Part shown: positions 1 to 8,643 of the stretch, piece by piece
How positions within the stretch are numbered: position 1 is the stretch's first letter
How the letters are laid out: each line of letters opens with the position of its first letter
Assembly: GCA_020351025.1 (NCBI GenBank)
Contig: CP070728.1
Span: forward strand, 1,933,680 to 1,976,830
Reading direction: 5' to 3'
From: Planctomycetota bacterium
GTDB taxonomy: Bacteria; Planctomycetota; Phycisphaerae; Sedimentisphaerales; Anaerobacaceae
Length of the DNA: 43,151 bases
Made by a program: the position numbers and the translations under genes
The notes under the pieces: model-generated
Told to the model about the DNA's origin: nothing
Databases searched by the model: none
Seen by the model: the letters and a program-made list of their open reading frames with translations, nothing else

Positions 1-2
1 GT

Positions 3-614
3 TTCTACAAGCTTATGGAGATGTATTGTGTAAGTAATTCGATAGATTATTCTATTTTCAAAGACGATGTGCTAAAACAAAGATGTTACTCAATTCAGAC
101 AGGGGTTATAGAGGACAAGATTGATTCTATGCCTGACAGAGTACTTTCGTACCTTTATCTGGCCGGTCTTTATTATCAAAAAGGTATGTGGGATGAGGCC
201 ATAGTTAACTGTTACAAGTCGCTGCAAATTAAACCGGACCATGCTAAAGCACACTACAATCTCGGTGCGGCACTTGTCCAGCAGGGCAAGCTCGACGAAG
301 CCATTACGCACTTTACCAAGGCGCTGCGAGTTAAGCCTTACTTTGCCGAAGCACACTACAGTCTCGGCATTGCACTTGCCCGGCAGAGCAAGCTCGACAA
401 AGCAATCAGGCACTTTACCGAATCGCTGCGAATCGAGCCCGAAAATGCTAAGGCACACCTATATCTGGGTGTGACACTTGCACGGCAGGGCAAGCTTGAC
501 GAAGCCATTAAACACTATACCGAGGCACTGCGAATCAATCCTAACTTCACGGCTGCACAAGAGAGCCTGAATAAAGCCCTTCTCTTACAGAACAAAAGGC
601 ACAAGAATGACTGA
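3..614 (+). CDS. TPR-repeat protein, probably 5'-truncated
   Basis: The frame is open to the left window edge (codons for F, Y, K, L precede the first ATG at 15). That ATG has no Shine-Dalgarno sequence, so this is probably the C-terminal end of a longer protein; the alternative is a 199-residue protein starting at 15. From about residue 44 (counted from the ATG) there are four consecutive 34-residue tetratricopeptide repeats with the usual W/Y-LG-A-Y-A-P pattern (for example YNLGAALVQQGKLDEAI). TPR arrays are protein-protein interaction scaffolds; nothing here says what the partner is. Three repeats are unusually alike at DNA level (102-bp period), which points to recent internal duplication. 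No catalytic domain is visible in the part present. Confidence 0.8.
   Translation, partial: FYKLMEMYCVSNSIDYSIFKDDVLKQRCYSIQTGVIEDKIDSMPDRVLSYLYLAGLYYQKGMWDEAIVNCYKSLQIKPDHAKAHYNLGAALVQQGKLDEAITHFTKALRVKPYFAEAHYSLGIALARQSKLDKAIRHFTESLRIEPENAKAHLYLGVTLARQGKLDEAIKHYTEALRINPNFTAAQESLNKALLLQNKRHKND
249..554 (+). repeat. 102-bp tandem repeat inside the TPR gene
   Basis: The string GCACAC recurs at 249, 351 and 453, exactly 102 bp apart, and is followed each time by closely similar sequence encoding a TPR unit (GGCAAGCTCGACGAAGCC-like block in each). This is coding repetition with DNA-level conservation, not an intergenic repeat. Confidence 0.85.
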
Positions 615-680
615 AAAAGGAATCTCAAATAGCTCAACACAGGCCAATACTTCTCCGGTGCAGTTTGGTCAGGATAATTA

Positions 681-710
681 GTTAGTGGCCACCTCGCCGT
701 GGGAACTAAC
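681..710 (+). terminator. Hairpin downstream of the TPR gene
   Basis: GTTAGT (681-686) and CCAC (689-692) pair with GTGG (699-702) and ACTAAC (705-710), giving a 10-bp stem with a 2x2 internal mismatch and a 6-nt loop. It lies 67 bp after the TPR stop. There is no clean T-run after it, so it is either a weak or Rho-assisted terminator or an mRNA-end stabiliser. Confidence 0.45.
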
Positions 711-722
711 GGATTATTTACA

Positions 723-768
723 GTTGTCAAAATAAAAAGTTGACAACGGCTGGCAGCGTTGCTAACTT
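723..768 (+). promoter_or_regulatory. Inverted repeat overlapping a -35-like TTGACA, upstream of the SH3 gene
   Basis: GTTGTCAA (723-730) and TTGACAAC (740-747) form an 8-bp inverted repeat with a 9-bp spacer. The right arm contains a consensus -35 (TTGACA, 740-745); 17 bp later stands TAACTT (763-768), a poor -10. Inference: a promoter for the gene at 842 with a possible operator at its -35. Confidence 0.35.
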
Positions 769-841
769 GAAAGGGCTAAAAAATCGTTTAGCATAGGCTA
801 TTTTTCAGGATGAAAAACCTTACTTTTAGGGAGATAGTAAA

Positions 842-2032
842 ATGCAAGCCTACAAAAAACTTTCCGCACTTTTTATTATTGTTTGTCTTGTAAGTTTATT
901 GTCCGTTGGCGTTGCCCAGGAGGCCGCCCCTTCACAGCAGGAGCCTGTTGCAGCCGGTAGCGGCGAGGAAGGTGCGCCGGCCTTTCCTTATGTCGCTGAA
1001 ATAACCGGCGATAACGTCAATGTTCGTTCCGGCCCAGGCACGAATTATTACCGCAGCGGCGAGTTAGACACTGGCGCAAGGGTGAAAGTGGTCGCCAGCA
1101 AATTCAGCTGGTCACAAATTGTCCCGCCTGAAGGCAGTTTTTCCTGGATTTCAAAGCAGTACGTTAGTCTTGACACTGCTAATCCTACTGTCGGGACGGT
1201 TACAGGCGATAATGTCCGTGTTTATGCAGGCTCGCCTTACAGAGAGCCCATACATTCGGATACTCCGCAGTTGAAACTCAATACCGGTGATAAGGTTAAA
1301 TTAATGGGCGAAGAGAAGGACGATTACTATAAAATTGTTCCACCTTCCGGCGCTTATCTTTGGGTAAGCACCAAGTATACCGAGCCTCTTGGGCCTGTTG
1401 GTGAGGTTCCTTTGGTTGCTGAAAAGCCGGCCGAGGCCGAGGGACCAACTGCCAAGGCCGACGACCTGCCTACCGACATTCGCGTTGAGACGATGAAGCT
1501 CAAGGAATATTACGATTTGCAGAAGCAAAGCGAGGCAGAGCGGGCCAAACCTTTGGAGCAGCAGAATTATACAGCCATAAAGAGAGCTCTTCTTGAGATG
1601 GCCAAACGCAAAGAGTCCGGCAAGGCGGCACGCTATGCGGAGTTTGCCGTCGGGCAGATAGAGCGTTACGAGTTGGCTCTTTCCGTGGGCGAGGAGCTTA
1701 AGCTGCAGGATGAACATCTGAAGAAGATTCACCAGCGGATAGAAAAGAACCGTATCGAAAAATTAGCCCAGGTCAAAGAACTGGGTAGATTTACAGTTAT
1801 AGGGCAGTTTCAAACCTCAAATATCTACGACCCGCTGGCTGAGCCAATACGTTACCGCATAATCGATGATTCCGGAAGGACGGCGTGCTATGCAGTGGCG
1901 AGGGGTTCTGCGGCAGGGATGAATTTGAGTCAATTTGTGGGGCGTAAGGTCGGGCTGAAAGGGACAATCGAGCCCCATCCCCAAACAAAAGGCGCTTTGT
2001 TGACATTTACCGAAATCGAGGAGCTAAAATAA
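842..2032 (+). CDS. Exported SH3b-domain protein
   Basis: 396 residues with a clear Sec signal peptide (positive start, hydrophobic residues about 9-24, cleavage likely after VGVAQ). Two bacterial SH3 (SH3b) domains follow: about 50-108, with the signature DNVNVRSGPGTNYY, and about 113-183, with DNVRVYAGSP and a closing VSTKY. SH3b domains in this setting usually bind peptidoglycan or other envelope polymers. A charged helical linker (about 205-310, rich in K, E, Q) leads to a C-terminal region (about 318-396) that looks like a small beta-barrel/OB-type domain, not assigned to a family. The start has GGGAGA a few bases upstream. The protein is probably periplasmic; its ligand is unknown. Confidence 0.85.
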   Translation: MQAYKKLSALFIIVCLVSLLSVGVAQEAAPSQQEPVAAGSGEEGAPAFPYVAEITGDNVNVRSGPGTNYYRSGELDTGARVKVVASKFSWSQIVPPEGSFSWISKQYVSLDTANPTVGTVTGDNVRVYAGSPYREPIHSDTPQLKLNTGDKVKLMGEEKDDYYKIVPPSGAYLWVSTKYTEPLGPVGEVPLVAEKPAEAEGPTAKADDLPTDIRVETMKLKEYYDLQKQSEAERAKPLEQQNYTAIKRALLEMAKRKESGKAARYAEFAVGQIERYELALSVGEELKLQDEHLKKIHQRIEKNRIEKLAQVKELGRFTVIGQFQTSNIYDPLAEPIRYRIIDDSGRTACYAVARGSAAGMNLSQFVGRKVGLKGTIEPHPQTKGALLTFTEIEELK

Positions 2033-2056
2033 CCGACCTTTTTACTTGAGCGGTAT

Positions 2057-2085
2057 AAGCAAAACCCCAGATTCATTTGGGGCTT
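2057..2085. terminator. Bidirectional terminator-like hairpin between convergent genes
   Basis: CCCCA (2065-2069) pairs with TGGGG (2078-2082) around an 8-nt loop, extended outward by AAGC/GCTT. It is A-rich on the left and followed on the right by CTTCACTTATTTTTT, so it can act for the plus-strand SH3 gene and perhaps for the minus-strand gene ending at 2121. Confidence 0.5.
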
Positions 2086-2120
2086 CACTTATTTTTTGAG
2101 GCTTGTGGAATCTTTCTTTT

Positions 2121-2654
2121 TTAGTGCCAGGTGTAGTCGTCGATTCTTTTAAGGCAGACTTTGTCATCAAGCACGCCAATCGTAATAATGGCGAAAGTAA
2201 AGGCTTTTGAGTCAGGTTCGAGATGGCCGCCTAAGGCTTTTTTGTCGTCCGAGATGGTGATGTGAGCATGAACCCGGCCATCTACGATATAACCATTGAC
2301 GTCGAGAAGGTCACTTGGGATTGATTCTTTCATAAACGTCTCGCCCGGAGGAAATGTGGTATTGTTGACGACGTGGACATGATGTTGCGTGAGTGAGCCG
2401 ATACCGCTTATGATTACAGCATTTTTGATCTTTTCCTTTTCAACGGCTTTTTGCAGGCCAGCCAGCAGGTCGGTGCCGTTTTTCAGTCGAACAACAACGA
2501 TGCGGCTGAAAGCGCTGCTGATTGTGTACGCCTCGGGGGCGACGGTATCTGGTTTGGCTTTGGATGCAGACGTGGGACAGCTGCCGATTTGGACAACGCA
2601 ACCTGATGTGATAAAAATAAGTATTAACAGCAACAATGAAAGTATTGTTTTCAT
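2121..2654 (-). CDS. PPC (DUF296) domain lipoprotein
   Basis: 177 residues. The N-terminus is a lipoprotein signal peptide with a lipobox ending TSGC, so the mature protein should be lipid-anchored outside the cytoplasm. Residues about 48-177 match the PPC/DUF296 fold (plants-and-prokaryotes conserved, PF03479): GTDLLAGLQKAVEKEKI, the glycine turn SGIGSLT, the paired histidines in GRVHAHITISD, then GGHLEPDS and a closing acidic beta strand. Cytoplasmic members form trimers and plant members carry AT-hooks; this one has no DNA-binding tail. A strong ribosome site (AGGAGG) precedes the ATG at 2654. The conserved histidines suggest a metal or small-ligand site. Function unknown. Confidence 0.8.
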   Translation of the reverse strand: MKTILSLLLLILIFITSGCVVQIGSCPTSASKAKPDTVAPEAYTISSAFSRIVVVRLKNGTDLLAGLQKAVEKEKIKNAVIISGIGSLTQHHVHVVNNTTFPPGETFMKESIPSDLLDVNGYIVDGRVHAHITISDDKKALGGHLEPDSKAFTFAIITIGVLDDKVCLKRIDDYTWH

Positions 2655-2748
2655 GATGGCCTCCTATAAACTGCAACACTGGATTTAATATTTTTGACAG
2701 AAATAAGGTAAAGAAGCCAAAAAGTCAATAAGGTTTTGCAGATATGCC

Positions 2749-5700
2749 TTAGCGGCGTGTCCCGAGGATCTGGAGGGAGTCTTGGAAGACGGGAAGGGTT
2801 TTGGTTTCGACGTGCGGGTCGTAGACGCTGCCGGTAACCTCCAAACGGACGACTGCGGTACCGAGAGCATCGGTGAGTGACTGCAAAACAGAAGGCTCAG
2901 CGGTGGCGAGGCGGTCGCCACGGGCAGTTAAGGTCAAATCGACATCTCGGCTCTGTAGGTCGAGGTAGCCGGTGCCCTTAAAGGCGAGGGATTCGCCCGA
3001 TAAATCGAACTTCTCGAGGAATAAGCGGTCGTCCTTGATGTATGAATCAACGAGCATACGCTGGAAAGCGTAGTCGCTTGGTTCGGTGAGTTGTAATACC
3101 TGCAGCAGCTTTGCAAGCGGTGAGAGCTTGCCGACCTGCATATCGGTTATCAGCAGGCGGCATCGGCCGATGTGAGGAAGATTTTGGTCGAGCTGGCCGG
3201 TGACGTTCAGCGAGCCGCTCATTTTTCCTGTGGTGTGGCTGGTGCCGTAAGAATCCTTAGGCTTGCGGTCGGAGAGAAATTGATTTAGGTCGATATTCTC
3301 GAAACCTACCTGCAGTATATAGTCGGTCTGCTGCAGAGAAGCTTGAGGGCGTTGTTTCAATTCGAGTCTGCCGGCTAATTTGCCATCATACCAATCTGCG
3401 ATTAGGTTTTTGGTAAGCCACATCTGGCGGTCGGCGACATAATAGAGATTGGTCTTAAAGTTAGTCAAGGACTTACCCTTAATACTAAAACTGTCCGCAG
3501 TGAGGGAGATGTCGCCGGCCGAGGGTTCAAACCAGCCTTTGGGTGAGGTAGTTTGAGTTAGGCTTATTTGACCGTTTATTTCCATAGTTGGTGCGTTCGG
3601 CATTGCCGCGATGTCATAGGCGGGCGATGCCGCAATATCGGCCAGTGTGACGCTATTTTCCGTTATTATTAGACGGCCGATGATGTCTTTTAGCGGATAG
3701 GGGAACGGCTCAAAGTTGATGCTGTTACCGAGGCAATCGACAAAAATCTCGTAGTCCGGGCAGTCTTTGGTGGCGGCTCTGTTTAAATTGGCGGTGAGAT
3801 TTATTTTTCCCGCTGGCTGTAATTCGGTCACGATTTTGGCTGATGCCGCCGGCAGGACGGAAATTAAATCTTCGTTTAGCTCGGTTTCTTCGGCATTTAG
3901 CTGCATACAATATCGAGGCGGTTCAGTCTCGGTGGCTGGCCAGATTCGGCCGGTCATTGACACCAGGCCTTGGCTGTAGCGACCCTTGGAATCTTCGATG
4001 CGTATCAAATCGGGCGTGAAAACGGTCTTTGCAGAGATGTCGGAGATTATCAGAGGTGATTGACTTACCACGACCGGACCGTTGGGCTCTTCTTGTCGCA
4101 AAACAGGGACCCTCAAGGATGTTTTGTTGAAAGTGACATCAGCAGTAAAGGTTGTTGGCTCAAGGCTCTGCTTGGGTGTAAAAATCTTTATATTGGCGTC
4201 AGCTGCGCCTGACATATCGAGTTTGGTGTAGAAATCTCTTTGCCTGTCCGGCAGGGCGGCTGCTAAGGTTGGATCCAGCGGGACGTCCTCTGCTTCGACG
4301 GAGATATCGGATATCGGCCGGTCTGTGCTGCAGGCTGTTACTTCGCCGTTGAGGATTATTTCCCGACCGTCATATTGTGAGATTACGTTTGAGACTGTTA
4401 CGCTGTCGTGAGCGAACAGCAGATTGCCGCTGAGATTTTTTAAGGGATAGGGGAAACGATGGTATGAAGCTTCTGCGCCAAGTACTTTAACTGCTAAGCT
4501 TCTTTTTTTGTCCGTTGGGGATTGGCGGCTGAAGCGGTAATCTATGGCGGCAAGGCCGGATGGAGAAAAAGTTGACCAAAACTTTTTATATTTTGTGCTT
4601 AAAGCATTATATAAATCGCCATCCAGGGCCATATTATCACTTGTAATCTGAATGTCGTACTGCCGGTTCGGGCCGTAGCCTTTGGAGAAGCCATCAATAG
4701 TTACCTCGACATCACCGTGCTTGCCGGATAGATTTTTCAGCAATGCGCCTTGCTCGGTCAAATCTATCCAGCCGGTCAGGTGTTCTACGGGATAGGGGAA
4801 CCTGCGGTCGCAAATTGAAACATCCTTGCAATAAACGTTGCCCTGCAGTGTAGTTTGGTTTAACCGTTCAAAATTTCCAAAGGCCTCAAGGCCGATATCA
4901 ATTTTCCCGGTTGGTCGGTATCGGCCAAAAAATTTATGAAGACCCTTAAGGAACTCGGTCCCGCTGAAAAATGCCGGCATCTGTTGTGCGAAGGTATCCG
5001 GCGGGGGAATTTCTTTGCCGAGCAGGTCTATTAGTTTGAGCTTTAGTGAAAAAGTGTTTGTACGGTTATAATTTAACTCGGCATCGATTGCATTTATTAT
5101 CCAGGCCCTGTCGAACAGGGGAATTTCGGTTAATGAGAGTCCGCCTGTAAGAATAACTCTTCCGGGCCGCTGCCAAAGCCCGGACAACGTGTTTCTGCCG
5201 AACGAGGGCTTTCTGGTCGTTGTTATATTAAAGCTGTAGCCGCCCCGCTGCTGCTTGGCGGGGGAAAGTGTTGCATAAATGGGTATTGCCATGATGGTTT
5301 GGGACCGTCCTTTTGAGTATTTGCTGTATTTGAGTACTCCTCTTTCCAGATGAATAAATGGTATCTTTCCGGTACCTTTTTTGGGGGGCTTAATTTTGAT
5401 AGTCTCTATATTCCAACGCTTAGCGTCTAAATCGTATCTGGCGTTGAAGGTAAAATCGTTAACGCTTATTGTCTTTAGGCGGGGGTGCAGTAGCAGCACG
5501 CTTGCTATGCCGAAACGCGCGTATACTGTTTCGGCCTTGAGTATCGTATCGTCACCTTCCTGTTTTTGGTAGGGAGTGATGACGAGCTTCTTGATGACCA
5601 CCGAGCCGTTGAGATTGTAGTCAATCGATTCGAAATCGAATGTCGTGCCCGTCAGTTCTGTAATCTGCTCTAAGGTCAGGTGCAGCAAAAATCGGCCGGT

Positions 5701-5826
5701 AAAGATAAAAACTGTGTACAAAATGGCAAGGGAAAGCAAAACTATCATAAGCCTGCGCAGAAGAATTGTGTATCGGCTTCTCGCCTTGGCATATTCGTCT
5801 GAATTTTTCCCGTTAGGCTTATCCAT
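2749..5826 (-). CDS. AsmA-like inner-membrane/periplasmic protein
   Basis: About 1025 residues from the chosen ATG (N-terminus MDKPNGKN). One transmembrane segment lies at about residues 25-47, followed by a very long beta-rich region with repeated LSG, LTGWIDL and GxI/VxLTxxxx strands and an AsmA-type C-terminus (about 900-1010: GSLNVTGQL, then SLAFKGTGYLDLQSRDVDL). AsmA/TamB/YhdP-type proteins are thought to form grooves carrying lipids between membranes; here that is inference by family. The frame also opens at an ATG at 5895, but that would place a 12-bp hairpin (5861-5908) inside the reading frame and add residues without a family match. It lies downstream of purD on the same strand. Confidence 0.8.
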   Translation of the reverse strand: MDKPNGKNSDEYAKARSRYTILLRRLMIVLLSLAILYTVFIFTGRFLLHLTLEQITELTGTTFDFESIDYNLNGSVVIKKLVITPYQKQEGDDTILKAETVYARFGIASVLLLHPRLKTISVNDFTFNARYDLDAKRWNIETIKIKPPKKGTGKIPFIHLERGVLKYSKYSKGRSQTIMAIPIYATLSPAKQQRGGYSFNITTTRKPSFGRNTLSGLWQRPGRVILTGGLSLTEIPLFDRAWIINAIDAELNYNRTNTFSLKLKLIDLLGKEIPPPDTFAQQMPAFFSGTEFLKGLHKFFGRYRPTGKIDIGLEAFGNFERLNQTTLQGNVYCKDVSICDRRFPYPVEHLTGWIDLTEQGALLKNLSGKHGDVEVTIDGFSKGYGPNRQYDIQITSDNMALDGDLYNALSTKYKKFWSTFSPSGLAAIDYRFSRQSPTDKKRSLAVKVLGAEASYHRFPYPLKNLSGNLLFAHDSVTVSNVISQYDGREIILNGEVTACSTDRPISDISVEAEDVPLDPTLAAALPDRQRDFYTKLDMSGAADANIKIFTPKQSLEPTTFTADVTFNKTSLRVPVLRQEEPNGPVVVSQSPLIISDISAKTVFTPDLIRIEDSKGRYSQGLVSMTGRIWPATETEPPRYCMQLNAEETELNEDLISVLPAASAKIVTELQPAGKINLTANLNRAATKDCPDYEIFVDCLGNSINFEPFPYPLKDIIGRLIITENSVTLADIAASPAYDIAAMPNAPTMEINGQISLTQTTSPKGWFEPSAGDISLTADSFSIKGKSLTNFKTNLYYVADRQMWLTKNLIADWYDGKLAGRLELKQRPQASLQQTDYILQVGFENIDLNQFLSDRKPKDSYGTSHTTGKMSGSLNVTGQLDQNLPHIGRCRLLITDMQVGKLSPLAKLLQVLQLTEPSDYAFQRMLVDSYIKDDRLFLEKFDLSGESLAFKGTGYLDLQSRDVDLTLTARGDRLATAEPSVLQSLTDALGTAVVRLEVTGSVYDPHVETKTLPVFQDSLQILGTRR

Positions 5827-5860
5827 TGCATCGATTCTAACAAAATTTCGCCTGCAAACA

Positions 5861-5908
5861 CCCGTTAGGAATACCGATTGCATTGCCTGACGCAAGATTT
5901 CTAACGGG
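5861..5908 (-). terminator. Long stem-loop between purD and the AsmA-like gene
   Basis: CCCGTTAGGAAT (5861-5872) is complementary to ATTTCTAACGGG (5897-5908) except for one position that can be a G-U pair, leaving a 24-nt loop that itself holds TTGC...GCAA. On the minus strand it comes 47 nt after the purD stop. It has no strong U-tract, so a terminator, mRNA-processing or translational-control element are all possible. Confidence 0.5.
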
Positions 5909-5955
5909 TTTTACCGGCAGTCTTACTATTGATGAATCGGTTAATGATGGGCAAT

Positions 5956-7224
5956 TTATTTAATTGCTTTGTCTGCGATATCTCTGCGGCAGTAGGCGCC
6001 GTCGAATTTTATCTTGTCAACGGCCTCATAGGCTGTTTTCTTGGCGTCGGCAATGGTTTGTCCCAGTGCTGTTACGCCCAGTACTCTGCCGCCGTTGGTG
6101 ATGATATCACCGTTTTTGACGGCGGTGCCGGCGTGGAAGACAACGACATTATCAATACTTTCGGCATCTTGTAGGCCCGTTATTTTTTTGCCTTTTTCAT
6201 AACCGCCCGGGTAACCGCCCGAGGCCACGACTATGCAAACTGCCGGGCGCTGGTCCCATTCAAGGCTGACTTTGTCCAGCGTGCCATCACAAACCGCCAG
6301 ACAGACTTCTAATAAATCGCTTTTTAGTCGCATTAAAATTGGCTGGGTTTCGGGGTCCCCAAAGCGGACGTTAAATTCGAGCACTCTCGGCCCGCCTGCC
6401 GTAATCATAAGCCCTGCATATAAGATACCTTTATATGGTGTGCCGTTGCGGTTCATACCGTCTACCACCGGCACGAGAATTTCACGTGTGATTTTGTCCA
6501 TCGCTTCCTCATTAACCACCGGAGCGGGGCTATATGCCCCCATTCCGCCCGTGTTCGGCCCGCTATCGCCGTCGCCAATTGGCTTGTGGTCCTGTGACGA
6601 CTCCATAACGTAGATATTTCTGCTGTCAACGAAGGCCAGTATTGAAACTTCTTCACCGAGCAGTTTATCCTCCACGATGACTTTCTCACCCGCCGAGCCG
6701 AATATCTTGTCGCACATTATTTTTTCAGCCGCCAAAATACCATCGGATGGGTCATCACAGACAAAAACGCCTTTGCCCTTGGCAAGACCTGCCGCCTTTA
6801 CCACTAATGCCTCGTCCCTGCTTGCAATGTATGTTTTGGCATCATCGAACCTTTCAAAGATTCTACCCTCAGCGGTGGAGATGGATGTCGAGCGCATCAA
6901 CTGCTTTGCGAAAGCTTTGTCCGCCTCGAGCTGAGCTGCACCTGCGCTTGGTCCGAATGCCTTTATACCGGCTGCCTCGAATGCATCCACCGCCCCTGCT
7001 GCAAGTGGGTCTTCCGGCCCGACTATCACCAGACCAATATTGTTCTGTTTTCCAAAATCCACTAGCTTTTTGGTGTTGGTCCCGCTTATCGGGATATTTT
7101 TGCCGCATTTGCCTGTGCCGGCATTTCCTGGTGCAATGTAGAGCTTGCTCAGGTTCTTCGATTGAGCCAGTTTCCAGGCGATAGCGTGCTCGCGGCCGCC
7201 ACCACCGATTAACAGTACATTCAT
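5956..7224 (-). CDS. purD: Phosphoribosylamine--glycine ligase
   Basis: 422 residues, the usual size for GAR synthetase, which joins 5-phosphoribosylamine and glycine using ATP in step two of purine synthesis. The N-terminal Rossmann-like part starts MNVLLIGGGGREHAIAWKL; the ATP-grasp domain is complete, with the family signatures LVVKAAGLAKGKGV, VEDKLLGEEVSILAFVD, the DHKPIGDGDSGPNTGGMGAY block and the metal-binding LEFNVRFGDPETQ. The ATG at 7224 has GAGG at a proper distance. It is not near other pur genes; guaB, also purine metabolism, lies 9 kb away on the other strand. Confidence 0.97.
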   Translation of the reverse strand: MNVLLIGGGGREHAIAWKLAQSKNLSKLYIAPGNAGTGKCGKNIPISGTNTKKLVDFGKQNNIGLVIVGPEDPLAAGAVDAFEAAGIKAFGPSAGAAQLEADKAFAKQLMRSTSISTAEGRIFERFDDAKTYIASRDEALVVKAAGLAKGKGVFVCDDPSDGILAAEKIMCDKIFGSAGEKVIVEDKLLGEEVSILAFVDSRNIYVMESSQDHKPIGDGDSGPNTGGMGAYSPAPVVNEEAMDKITREILVPVVDGMNRNGTPYKGILYAGLMITAGGPRVLEFNVRFGDPETQPILMRLKSDLLEVCLAVCDGTLDKVSLEWDQRPAVCIVVASGGYPGGYEKGKKITGLQDAESIDNVVVFHAGTAVKNGDIITNGGRVLGVTALGQTIADAKKTAYEAVDKIKFDGAYCRRDIADKAIK

Positions 7225-7743
7225 TTGCCAACCTCACGTATAGTTACTTAATCATTCTTGTCTTTTTTGTTCTGCACTTATTGCTAAATTATTGCAATTT
7301 GAAGCTAAAGGCAAGAAAAAACGGCCAAAACTGCAAAAGCTCGCACCTACTCTGATTTGTGAAATGAACTATCTTTTACGCCCTGCGTTTTATTTGCAAT
7401 GCCATGTTGCCCGGGGCCCCGCAGCAGGCAGTGAGGCTATATTGGTTATCGTAGCAACGGCTGGGCAAGGCGAATTCGCTCCCACTCATTTCGCGTTAAA
7501 CTTTTCTCGCCTCTTCTCCGAAATTTTATTTTGCAAATTTAAGAGAAAAAAGTCATGGATATCATTGGACTTTTCTGAAATTTGGAAAATTTTTGAGGTT
7601 TTTTGTCTGATTTATGTTTCGTCTGACTATTTTGGGCCACCTTAGGGGTTTTTAGCCCATTATTTGAGCTGATTGGGGGATTGTCATTGACCTTATTTAG
7701 TGTTGATGGTAGTCTATCGCCCTTGTATTGGGACGGTTTGGTT
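7225..7743. other. Intergenic region with a GC-rich palindromic patch
   Basis: 519 bp between divergent genes. Near purD there is an IR, ATTGC (7280-7284)/GCAAT (7294-7298). In the middle, TTGCCC (7407-7412) can pair with GGGCAA (7463-7468), and the perfect 10-bp palindrome CGGGGCCCCG lies at 7412-7421. The right third is very AT-rich with T-runs (7497-7650), as expected for a promoter region. A 117-codon open frame at 7292-7645 has no recognisable protein features and I do not call it. Confidence 0.4.
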
Positions 7744-8643
7744 ATGGAACTATCCTGGCCTATGAAATTGAGGATTGCCGCTGCGGTAGCAGTTGGAGTT
7801 ATCCTGATTGGTTTTGCAGCCTTGCCGTTGGCAGCACCTGCTGAACCGTTTGGGGTGGTATCAGTACTGGCAGGCGATATGACCACCCGTGGGGCGGTAA
7901 TTCTTGTAGCTGTAGCATTTGTGACTGGCATTATAGCTTATTTTCTTTCCTGGCCTCATGGGCGTCAAATCGGCATTTTAGCAGTGCCGGCAGGACTTTC
8001 CATCTGGGCGCTACGCTACGGCAGTATGGCAGATTTAGTACGGGTAAATTCCACCTCGGTGCAGCGCCTAGCTCTGTTTGATGCGCTTAAATGGGAGCCT
8101 CTTTTCTGGCTTGGTATTGTCGCTGCAGGATTTGGCGGCGTGCTAATGGGCCAGAAATTGCGGGCGGTTCCACAGCCGGAAAAGAACCGGCAAGAATCTA
8201 ACTCTAAATCAAATAAGTACCTAAACATCATAATAGCTCTGGTTGGCTCTGTTTTGATAGCCCAGTTTTGTATCAGAGTATTTGCCCAGGACGTCAAGAT
8301 GTTCGATGTGAGGTTGGGCTCGGTTGTGGCTCAGCCGTCTGTGGGACAGATTGTTTTTGCCGTATTAGTTTCATTCGGGATAGCTGCATTCGTGGTTAAG
8401 GAATTCCTCGATGTCAGCTATATTTGGCCAGTGGTGTCCTCAGCTTTGGTAACCGGTTTTGTTATTATGATTTATATAAGGCAAGATGTAGTGCAACAAC
8501 TTGTAGAGCGCCAGCCGGTGGTCTTTTTCTCTAATGCAGTTGTCTCGATACTACCTGTTCAGATGGTGGCTTTTGGCACGTTGGGTTCTATCGTTGGCTA
8601 CTGGCTGGCTATCCGCTATAATTATTTGCGAAAACACGCGTAA
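7744..8643 (+). CDS. Multi-pass membrane protein of unknown function
   Basis: 299 residues from ATG 7744. I recognise no family. Eight hydrophobic segments can be placed at roughly residues 8-28, 47-66, 72-90, 118-136, 160-180, 200-218, 225-244 and 262-286, with a polar, charged loop (about 140-158, PQPEKNRQESNSKSNK) between the fourth and fifth. There are no catalytic motifs, nucleotide-binding sites or cofactor cysteines. The frame extends upstream to TTG codons at 7681 and 7687, and the 7687 one has GGGGGA six bases upstream, so the N-terminus could be about 20 residues longer. It stands alone between purD and csrA. Confidence 0.7.
   Translation: MELSWPMKLRIAAAVAVGVILIGFAALPLAAPAEPFGVVSVLAGDMTTRGAVILVAVAFVTGIIAYFLSWPHGRQIGILAVPAGLSIWALRYGSMADLVRVNSTSVQRLALFDALKWEPLFWLGIVAAGFGGVLMGQKLRAVPQPEKNRQESNSKSNKYLNIIIALVGSVLIAQFCIRVFAQDVKMFDVRLGSVVAQPSVGQIVFAVLVSFGIAAFVVKEFLDVSYIWPVVSSALVTGFVIMIYIRQDVVQQLVERQPVVFFSNAVVSILPVQMVAFGTLGSIVGYWLAIRYNYLRKHA

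Noticed and set aside
7292-7645. 117-codon plus-strand open frame between purD and the membrane-protein gene
   Set aside because: No ribosome site, no recognisable domain, low-complexity lysine/phenylalanine ends, and it spans the palindromic patch; treated as non-coding.
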